From NCBI GenBank assembly GCA_035513575.1, contig DATKBW010000040.1:1-64000 (forward strand): a stretch of 64,000 bases of DNA, in the 5' to 3' direction. This DNA is from JAHWKI01 sp035513575 (GTDB lineage Bacteria; Gemmatimonadota; Gemmatimonadetes; Longimicrobiales; RSA9). Shown here piece by piece: positions 56,299-64,000 of this stretch. The notes below the pieces were generated by a model that saw nothing but the letters and a program-made list of their open reading frames with translations, was not told where the DNA came from and made no database searches. The position numbers and the translations under genes were made by a program. Numbering within the stretch: position 1 is the stretch's first letter; each line of letters begins with the position of its first letter.

Positions 56299-56717
56299 TG
56301 CGGGGCGGCTATACCCTCACGGAGCTCATGGTCGTGATTGCCATCATGGGCCTGGTCGCGGCCGGGGCGACCCCGGCGCTGGGCGTATGGCTCGATGCCA
56401 GCCCGAGGCCAGCCGAGGAGGTGGCCTCGCTCCTCCGGTCCGCACGGGCGGAAGCGCTCCGCACGGGCGTGCCGGTGATGCTGACGATGGATCCGACGAC
56501 GGGCGTCTGGGCGCTGGAGTCACCGGACAGCGTGGTGAAGCGCGGGCTACTCCGCGTCAGCTCCATGGCGGCGGCGCCCGGCGGTGAACGTGTGATCATG
56601 AGGTTCGGACCGAGCGGCGGCGCTGTCGGAGGCGGTATTCCGGTACTGGAGCGCGGACGCGTCGTTCGGGTGACGGCGGACCGGTGGACGGGAGAGGTGT
56701 CGTTCTATGCGCCGTAA
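56298..56717 (+). CDS. gspH: Type II secretion minor pseudopilin GspH
   Basis: The 139-residue product has the leader MRGG followed by YTLTELMVVIAIMGLVAAGATPAL, with Glu at +5. The C-terminal half is a GspH/FimT-like domain (LLRSARAEALRTGVPVMLTMDP, ending DRWTGEVSFYAP). Its start overlaps the gspF stop by one base, and its end overlaps gspI by 11. Confidence 0.85.
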   Translation: MRGGYTLTELMVVIAIMGLVAAGATPALGVWLDASPRPAEEVASLLRSARAEALRTGVPVMLTMDPTTGVWALESPDSVVKRGLLRVSSMAAAPGGERVIMRFGPSGGAVGGGIPVLERGRVVRVTADRWTGEVSFYAP

Positions 56718-57090
56718 CGGATTCACGCTCCTCGAAGCGATGGTCGCGCTGGCGATCCTGTCGCTGGTCGGCGTCGCCGCGCTGGGCGCGGTCAGTCGTG
56801 ACCTCGAAGCGGCCTCGCGGGCGCAAACGGCGCTCGAGAGCTCCGCGCTGGCAGAGGACCGGCTGGAGCTGATCCGTCTGCTCGACGCCGGCACCCTGCA
56901 CGTCCTGCCCGACTCCCTCGCCCGCGGCCGGTTCCCACCGCCATTCGACGACTACGGCTGGGAGGCGGAGGTGGATCCCGTCTTCGGTAGGCCCGGGCTG
57001 TATCGCGTCCGGGTAGAGGTCACGTGGGCGGACGGTCGGCGGGCGCTCGCCGGATTCATCCACAGGCGGCCGGCCAGGGTGGCGCCATGA
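56707..57090 (+). CDS. gspI: Type II secretion minor pseudopilin GspI
   Basis: The 127-residue product has MRRNG followed by FTLLEAMVALAILSLVGVAALG, with Glu at +5. The region after the helix (ALESSALAEDRLELIRLLDAG) is GspI-like, where ALAxNRLxE is usual. Its start lies inside the end of gspH. The stop overlaps gspJ (ATGA). Confidence 0.85.
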   Translation: MRRNGFTLLEAMVALAILSLVGVAALGAVSRDLEAASRAQTALESSALAEDRLELIRLLDAGTLHVLPDSLARGRFPPPFDDYGWEAEVDPVFGRPGLYRVRVEVTWADGRRALAGFIHRRPARVAP

Positions 57091-57698
57091 CCGGGCGCGC
57101 GGGTCTGACGCTGCTCGAGCTCTTGGTCGCGCTCGCGATCATGGGTGCGGCCCTCGCCGGCGGCCGCGCGGCCTTCGCCGGCGTGGCCGATCATCGGGAG
57201 CGCGCCGTCCGCCGGATGGACGAAGCCGCGCGGGAAGCGCTGGTCCGCCGAGCGATCACCGAGTGGCTGCGCGGCGCCCGGGTGGCCGGGCGGGATGGAC
57301 CCGCGTTCCAGGGCCTCGACGGGGTGAACGGCGATGATCCGGACGACGAGCTGTCGTTCCTTACGACGTCCTCGCCCCTCGCGGATGGCGGCGACGCGCT
57401 CGTCCGCCTCCACATCGACAGGGACGTCGCGACACCGGAACGGGGGCTCGTCGCCGTCGTCGCGACCTGGCCGCGGGCTCCGTTAGACCCGGTCGAGCGC
57501 GTCGAGCTTGCGCCGGGCGCCGCCGGACTCCATCTGCGCTATCTCTCCAGCCTCGGGGACCGCCGCTGGCTGCCCGGGTGGGTCAGCGCCACGAACCTGC
57601 CCCTCGGGATCGAGCTGACGATCACGGCGGCCGATCCGGATTCCATCGCGCCCCTGCTCCGTCTTCCGATCCTAGCCGCCATAGGAGCCGCCCGATGA
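57087..57698 (+). CDS. gspJ: Type II secretion minor pseudopilin GspJ
   Basis: The 203-residue product has MTGRAG followed by LTLLELLVALAIMGAALAGG, with Glu at +5. The soluble part (FQGLDGVNGDDPDDELSFLTTSS, WVSATNLPLGIELTI) matches the GspJ pattern, where a late P-x-G/I-E-L-T strand is usual. ATG 57087 overlaps the gspI stop by four bases. Confidence 0.85.
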   Translation: MTGRAGLTLLELLVALAIMGAALAGGRAAFAGVADHRERAVRRMDEAAREALVRRAITEWLRGARVAGRDGPAFQGLDGVNGDDPDDELSFLTTSSPLADGGDALVRLHIDRDVATPERGLVAVVATWPRAPLDPVERVELAPGAAGLHLRYLSSLGDRRWLPGWVSATNLPLGIELTITAADPDSIAPLLRLPILAAIGAAR

Positions 57699-58660
57699 GG
57701 ATGGTGCCCCGGCGGGACGGGTTCGCGCTCCTGGCCACGCTGTGGCTCGTCGTCGCCATCGGCGTGGTCGGACTCGAGTGGGGCCACCGCGCGCGCGACC
57801 AGCGGCGGGTGGCGCTGAACACGGTCGACGCGGCGGCCGCGCGGGCCGCCGCGGAGTCGGGGATCGCGGAAGCGTTCGCCGCGCTGGACGAGGCGCACCG
57901 GCGGGCGCAGGATCCGGCGGCGCGGGCGGCCGGATGGCTCCGGCTCGATCCCTGGCGCGAACCCTCCCGGCTCGTGCCGGATTCCGTCCGGACGGAGCGG
58001 GGCACGCGCTGGCGGATCGAGCTGGAGGACGCGGGTACGCGGCTCGACCTGAATAGCGTTTCGGTTGAGGGGCTGCGTGCCCTGCTGATCGCGCTGCGAG
58101 TGGACGCGGGCCAGGCCGATCGCGTGGCGCAGGCGGTGGCTGACTGGCGGGACCCGGATGACCTGCGGCGCGCCCGCGGCGCGGAGCGCGACTGGTACGT
58201 GCGGGCGGGGCGTCTGGTGCTTCCGCGCAACGGTCCGTTCACGCGCGTCGGCGAGCTGCGCCACGTCCGGGCCGTGACCGAGGAGGTGTACGAACGGGCG
58301 GCGCCCCTGCTGACCGTGAACGGGACACGGCGCGTGAATGTCATGGCGGCGCCGAGGCCGGTGCTGCTGGCCCTCCCCGGGTTGGGGGAGGAGGCGGTCG
58401 CGGTGCTGGAGCGCTACCGCCGCGAGGGTCGCCGCCCCCCCACGCTCGCCGCCATCGGGGCGAACCTCTCCCCGGCCGCCCGTGCGCTGTTCGACGCGAA
58501 TCTGGAGCGGCTGGCTCGAGTGGCGAGCATCGAAACGGAGGAGGTGCGGATCCGGAGCGAGGGGTTCCGCGAGGGTGGTCCGGTCCGGGTCGTCGCCGAC
58601 GCGCTCGTCTCCAGACGGGGGCGGGCGGTCCGTCTGATTCGACTGGACGTCTCGCCATGA
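57695..58660 (+). CDS. gspK: Type II secretion minor pseudopilin GspK
   Basis: The 321-residue product has MRMVPRRDG followed by FALLATLWLVVAIGVVGLEW. Position +5 is Ala, not Glu, as usual for GspK, which caps the pseudopilus tip. The large soluble domain has the paired GspK helices (LDLNSVSVEGLRALLIAL, VADWRDPDD) and a later NVMAAPRPVLLALPGLGEEAVAVLERYR helix-hairpin-helix-like part. Its start overlaps the gspJ stop. Confidence 0.9.
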   Translation: MRMVPRRDGFALLATLWLVVAIGVVGLEWGHRARDQRRVALNTVDAAAARAAAESGIAEAFAALDEAHRRAQDPAARAAGWLRLDPWREPSRLVPDSVRTERGTRWRIELEDAGTRLDLNSVSVEGLRALLIALRVDAGQADRVAQAVADWRDPDDLRRARGAERDWYVRAGRLVLPRNGPFTRVGELRHVRAVTEEVYERAAPLLTVNGTRRVNVMAAPRPVLLALPGLGEEAVAVLERYRREGRRPPTLAAIGANLSPAARALFDANLERLARVASIETEEVRIRSEGFREGGPVRVVADALVSRRGRAVRLIRLDVSP

Positions 58661-59913
58661 GGGCCCGGCAGCCGCTCCGGCTCGCCGTGGGCCCCGGCGC
58701 CGCTCTCGCGCTTCTGCCCGATGGAACGGCACGGAACCTGGTCGCCGGGACCCCCGATGAGCTGGCCGGTGCGCTGATCGCCTGGCGCGAAGAGCTGGGT
58801 GAATCCGCAGGGGATCCCTTCCCGACCCACATCGAATGGTCGTTCCTGCCTCCGCTCGTTGACGTACGTGTGCTCGAGCTGCCGCCCGTCAACGATCGGG
58901 ACACGACGACGCTCCTCACGCGCCACGCCGCGAGGTACTTCCCTCGCGCACGGGAGCCGCAGCTCGTGGCATGGAAGCGTGTTGGGCGCACGAGGAAGGG
59001 ACCCGTGCGGGTGCTGGCCGCCGCGGCGTCCGAGCCGGTGGTGGAGGCCCTGACCGCCGCGTTGGTGACGGCCGGGTTCACCGTGGGCGATCCGGTCCCG
59101 GCGCACGTCGCGTGGGCAGCCGCGGCCGGGACTACGGGTCGGCATCGCACGAACGGGGCGGCCGCGGTCGTGACAGACGAGTGCATCGTCACCCTGGCGA
59201 TCCGCCGCGGCGTCCTCGTGGAGGTGGCCAGCTTCCCTGGCTCGGCTGCCGAGAGAGCGATGCGGCGTGCGCGGGAGATGGCGGGCTCCGGAACCGTGTC
59301 GGGGCTCGGGAACATTGAAGACCGATCCACCGCGGCTGCGCCGCTGATGGCGGCGAGGCTCGCGGCCGTGCGGGGGCTGGAGCTTGTCTCCGCGCAACGG
59401 AAGCTGGCCCGTCAACGCCGGGAGAGTCGCTGGACGATTGCAGCGGCAGCGGTCGCGGTGGCCCTGTTCGTGGCCGCCGGGCTCGTCGAACTGTGGGGCG
59501 TGAAGCACGAGCTCGGCCTCGTCCGGGCGGCCCGAGCCTCCCTCGCGGAGCAGGTCGCGTCCATAATGGCGACCCGAGCGGATCTGACGGAACTCGGCGC
59601 CATGCTGGCGACCGTCGATTCCCTTGCCCGAACGCCATCCTCGAGAACCGCGGTTCTCGCCGATCTCGGCGCCGGACTGCCGGAAACCTCCTACCTGACC
59701 GCGCTTCGCGTGGAAGGGGACAGCGTGCTGATCGAAGGTATCGCGGCCGAGGCGGCTCCGGTGTTCACGGTGCTGTCGGAGCTCCCGGGATTCGACGGCC
59801 TCCGGGCCACGAGCCCGATCCGGCGCGAACCGGGCCCGCGCGGCCCGGTCGAGAGGTTCACGCTCTCGGCTCGGGTGAGCGGGGGGCCGCGGCCAGCGGA
59901 GGACGCCCCGTGA
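58657..59913 (+). CDS. gspL: GspL-like assembly protein (PilM/PilN-type)
   Basis: In the 418-residue product, residues about 1-250 are a degenerate actin-like (PilM/GspL cytoplasmic) domain: RLAVGPGAALALLPDG, DVRVLELPPVNDRDTTTLLTRHAARYFP, AAAVVTDECIVTLAI. A single membrane helix (WTIAAAAVAVALFVAAGLVEL, about 268-288) and a PilN-like periplasmic domain (LADLGAGLPETSYLTALRVEGDSVLIEGIA) follow. It connects GspF/GspE to the periplasmic side of the system. It overlaps gspK by four bases. Confidence 0.8.
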   Translation: MRARQPLRLAVGPGAALALLPDGTARNLVAGTPDELAGALIAWREELGESAGDPFPTHIEWSFLPPLVDVRVLELPPVNDRDTTTLLTRHAARYFPRAREPQLVAWKRVGRTRKGPVRVLAAAASEPVVEALTAALVTAGFTVGDPVPAHVAWAAAAGTTGRHRTNGAAAVVTDECIVTLAIRRGVLVEVASFPGSAAERAMRRAREMAGSGTVSGLGNIEDRSTAAAPLMAARLAAVRGLELVSAQRKLARQRRESRWTIAAAAVAVALFVAAGLVELWGVKHELGLVRAARASLAEQVASIMATRADLTELGAMLATVDSLARTPSSRTAVLADLGAGLPETSYLTALRVEGDSVLIEGIAAEAAPVFTVLSELPGFDGLRATSPIRREPGPRGPVERFTLSARVSGGPRPAEDAP

Positions 59914-60512
59914 GCTCCCTCGGGTCCCGCGACCGGCGGGCGATCCGGATCGGGGTCGCCGTGTTGATCGCTCCGCTTGTTCTTACGCTCGCCGTGAGGC
60001 CGTTCGGATCGGCCCTCGAAGTCGCCCGGGACCGACTCGAAGCCGAGGCATCCCTCTATCGCCGCGAGGCAGCGCTCGTGGAATCGGCCGTCACCATGGA
60101 CTCGCTGTGGCAGACCACCGCAACCACGCTCGCGCGTGTCGAAGGACGCTTGTTCAGCGGTGAGGCCCAGCTCGCGGCGAGCGAGCTCTCCGCGTACGCC
60201 GCGGAAGTGGCCCGATCGTCGCAGCTCCTGCTTCAGACCAACGAGGTCATCGGCGCCGAGCCCCTCGACGGGGGCCTGGTGGCGTACCGGGTCCAGCTCG
60301 CGGGGGTGGGAGACATCGTCAGTGTCGTCGCCCTCCTGCTGCGCCTCGAGACCGGCGCGCGTCTCGTACGGGTCGAGCGGCTCACGCTCCAGCGGCAGGA
60401 TGGTCCGGATCTGCACGATGGCGGGGACGGCGTCCAGCTCATCTCGGTCGAAGCGACCGTCGCCGGCTACGGCGTGCCGACCTCCGCGCCGGGGCGGGAG
60501 CGTGCGGAATGA
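59910..60512 (+). CDS. gspM: GspM/PilO-like assembly protein
   Basis: The 200-residue product starts at GTG 59910 (overlapping the gspL stop as GTGA). It has a short cytoplasmic start, one membrane helix (IGVAVLIAPLVLTLAV, about residues 13-28), a coiled-coil region (ALEVARDRLEAEASLYRREAALVE) and a ferredoxin-like C-terminal domain (VAYRVQLAGVGDIVSVVALLLRLETGARLVRVERLTL) of the GspM/PilO type. It pairs with GspL. Confidence 0.75.
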   Translation: MSSLGSRDRRAIRIGVAVLIAPLVLTLAVRPFGSALEVARDRLEAEASLYRREAALVESAVTMDSLWQTTATTLARVEGRLFSGEAQLAASELSAYAAEVARSSQLLLQTNEVIGAEPLDGGLVAYRVQLAGVGDIVSVVALLLRLETGARLVRVERLTLQRQDGPDLHDGGDGVQLISVEATVAGYGVPTSAPGRERAE

Positions 60513-61018
60513 GGAAGGGCCTGCGTGTTCCGGCGGCCGTGTTCGGGGCCGTGGCAGCCTCCGGGCTACTGGCGGCCAGCGCCGTACGGGCGGCGCGGAT
60601 CGACGCGCTGTCGCCGACGGGGGTGGTCACGGACGCGCCTTTCCCGGGGGCGCGCGCCGACGGCGCCTTCGAGCGGCCAGAGGTCCCTGGCGAGCGGCGT
60701 CTCGTGCTGGCGGAGGAGCGGAACCCGTTCCACCCCGAGCGTCGCCGGGGCGGTGCGTTCAGCCTCGGTGGCGAGGACGAGATTCGCGTGCCCCAGCCGC
60801 CGCCGCGCGCGGTCGCAAGCCTGTCCGGAACGGCGCTCGTGGGGGGCGCGCGCGATTTCATCCTCTGCCAGTCCGAGCCCGATCCGTGGCGGATCGTCCG
60901 CCTCGGTGAACCGTGTGGCGCTCTGGTGCTCGTCGCCGTGGAGCGGGGGCGCGCGACCTTCCGGGACCCGGAGGGCGATGATGTCGTCCTCGAAATGCCG
61001 AAAGTGGGGAGCAATTGA
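60509..61018 (+). CDS. PilP/GspC-like periplasmic linker protein
   Basis: The 169-residue product has an N-terminal signal/anchor helix (VPAAVFGAVAASGLLAASAV), a proline-rich linker, and a C-terminal beta domain (ASLSGTALVGGARDFILCQSEP, RIVRLGEPCGALVLVAVERGRATF, DVVLEMP) resembling the HR domain of GspC and PilP. This domain connects the inner-membrane complex to the secretin. Two Cys could form a disulfide. It sits directly before gspD, the usual place for such a linker. It overlaps both neighbours. Confidence 0.65.
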   Translation: MRKGLRVPAAVFGAVAASGLLAASAVRAARIDALSPTGVVTDAPFPGARADGAFERPEVPGERRLVLAEERNPFHPERRRGGAFSLGGEDEIRVPQPPPRAVASLSGTALVGGARDFILCQSEPDPWRIVRLGEPCGALVLVAVERGRATFRDPEGDDVVLEMPKVGSN

Positions 61019-62585
61019 GAGGCGGAATCCTGGCACTGGCGCTCGTGGGCTCGAATCTTCCGCCCGCCGCCGTCGTCGCGGCCCAGGAGGGTGAGGCCGC
61101 GGACTCGGTGACGGTGACCGCCGACGGGGTCGTGCTCGACTTCCAGAACGCGGATCTCCGCCTGGTCATCTCCGCTCTCGCCGAGGCCGGTGGGCTCAAT
61201 CTCGTCTTCGGTGACCTCCCCGCCCGCCCCGTAACCCTGCGCATGAGCCGACCCGTTCCCGCCGCCGGGATCCTGCCGCTCCTCCGGAGCGTCGCCGCGG
61301 CGAACGACCTGACGCTCCACGAGGACGCCGGTCTGATCCGGGTGGAGGCCGCGGCTCCCCAGCCGAGGCGCGGGCCGGCCCCGAACCGGCAGCAGGAGGC
61401 CGCGGCCGAGCGGAAGCTGCACGTGTACCGCCTCCGGCACGCGCAGGCTCCCGTGCTCGCGCAGACGCTCGGTCAGCTTTTCGGCGGCCGGGGCCCCGCC
61501 GCCGCGACCCCGGGGCGGCCACCCCAGGACCCGGGCCGCACGCAGCGGATCCCGCCGGTGCGGCTCGAGGCGGAGCCGGAAATCCGGGTCGACGTAGGCG
61601 CGGTGCGCCAGCCCGCGCTGGCCGGGGACGTAACGGGCGAGGTCCAGATCGTACCCGACGAGTTGACGAACTCCCTGCTCATCCGCGCGGCCGACGCGGA
61701 CTTCGAGGTGATCGCGCAGGCCATCCAGGCGCTGGACCTGCGGCCCCTCCAGGCGCTCATCGAAGTCCTGATCGTGGAGGTCCGGCGCGACCGGAACCAT
61801 GAGGTGGGAGTCTCGCTCGGGCAGATCGATTCGCTGTCGCCTCCCTTGACCGACCGCGTCCAGGGCCGCCTCCTCGGCTCCGCGGGCGGCGATTTCACGC
61901 TGACCGTGCGCGACCTCGGCACGCTCGGGATCGATGCCGCCGTCTCCATCCTCGCGGCGAGCGGGAACGTGCGCATCCTGTCCCGGCCCGTGGTGGTCGC
62001 GCAGAACAACCAGGAAGCGCGCATTCTGGTCGGGACCGAACGGCCGTTCGTCCAGGTCTTCCGCTCACTGCCGACGGAGTCCGCGATCCGCGACCAGATT
62101 GTCCAGTACCGGGATGTCGGCACCGAGCTGACCATCGTGCCGACCATCAATCCGGATGGCTATGTGAACCTGGACGTCCTGCAGGAGGTGAGCAGCGCCA
62201 CTTCGGAGACGCAGTTCGGCGCGCCCGTGATCAGCACGCGGGTCGCATCGACGCGGCTGTTCGTGAAGGACGGCCAGAGCGTGGTGATCGGCGGGCTGAT
62301 CGACGAGCAGGTGGACAGGGCGCGCTCCGGGATTCCGCTCCTGAAAGACATCCCGCTTCTCGGGTATTTCTTCGGCACCACGCGCGACCGCCGCATCCAG
62401 AGCGAGATGTTCCTCTTCCTGACGCCTCATATCGTCGAAACGGATGACGACATCGATCGGATGAATGAGGAGATCGGCGAGCGGACGCGACTCCTTCGGG
62501 ATCTCCCGCCGCCGCTGATTTCGCCGCCACCCGCGGAAGTCGACACCACCTCGTCCGGGGTCGGGTCGGGGGGAGGCGGGCCGGG

Positions 62586-62589
<4 letters not shown>
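61015..62589 (+). CDS. gspD: Type II secretion outer-membrane secretin GspD
   Basis: The 524-residue product starts at TTG 61015, which overlaps the preceding stop (TTGA). It has a signal peptide (to VVAAQ, about residue 24), then an N0/STN-like domain (FQNADLRLVISALAEAGGLNLVFGD), an N-domain (VYRLRHAQAPVLAQTLGQLF...EVQIVPDELTNSLLIRAADADFEVI) and the secretin barrel (QALIEVLIVEVRRD, NVRILSRPVVVAQNNQEARILVG, SGIPLLKDIPLLGYFFGT, MFLFLTPHIV). It has fewer N-domains than enterobacterial GspD (about 650 residues), so it is a short form. It forms the outer-membrane pore. Confidence 0.93.

Positions 62590-64000
<1,411 letters not shown>

Overview
The window is GC-rich bacterial chromosome, densely coded, with tightly overlapping operons. 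Several features together suggest a Gemmatimonadota-like organism: a glutaminyl-tRNA synthetase with a C-terminal YqeY/GatB-type domain, an 'ADOP'-type FtsX permease, a six-bladed beta-propeller secreted protein with a GGGPGEF motif, a KorAB-type 2-oxoacid:ferredoxin oxidoreductase with its own FAD/Fe-S reductase, and abundant lipoproteins. This is inferred from gene content; no rRNA gene is present to confirm it.

Left edge (1-2250): the 3' part of a tRNA-Val(CAC) is followed by a terminator, a decayed N-terminus of a tyrosine-recombinase integrase, and an AT-richer secreted beta-propeller gene. This reads as the scar or border of an element that integrated into a tRNA gene. About 550 bases without a clear gene follow.

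2250-20700: mostly housekeeping and envelope genes. They comprise a PA2779-like small membrane protein, a CvrA/NhaP2-type K+/H+ antiporter, a lipid- or carbohydrate-type sulfatase, a GlsB-like protein fused to a large extracytoplasmic domain, an MscS channel paired with a 932-residue ATPase, an ADOP permease, an M3 metallopeptidase lipoprotein, a second GlsB, a lipoprotein, a fatty-acid desaturase, an amidase lipoprotein and a DinB-fold protein.

20691-25677 (minus strand): a four-gene operon for 2-oxoacid oxidation, consisting of a small Cys-rich protein, an FAD/2x[4Fe-4S] oxidoreductase, korA and korB. Two identically spaced dyads lie upstream. 25990-36600 holds a rhodanese lipoprotein, pcm with a truncated erythromycin-esterase remnant at its 3' end, a bacilliredoxin, a soluble lytic transglycosylase, glnS, a metallophosphoesterase remnant, and an ECF sigma/anti-sigma/DUF4097 operon.

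36735-47045: a P1B-type metal ATPase with an unusual CSC membrane motif and an ornithine aminotransferase. These are followed by a membrane-protein/DUF4129/DUF4350/MoxR/DUF58 operon facing an RDD-SpoIIM fusion.

47325-54183 is the most distinctive accessory block. It has a sigma-54 activator without a sensor domain, phased GCGAA repeats, a good -24/-12 promoter, a 1792-residue secreted RHS protein with Ig-like repeats and an unclassified C-terminal toxin-like domain, and an acidic overlapping downstream gene that looks like its immunity protein. Immediately after it, on the same strand, comes a type II secretion operon (gspG-F-H-I-J-K-L-M-PilP/C-like-D-E) that runs off the right edge inside gspE.
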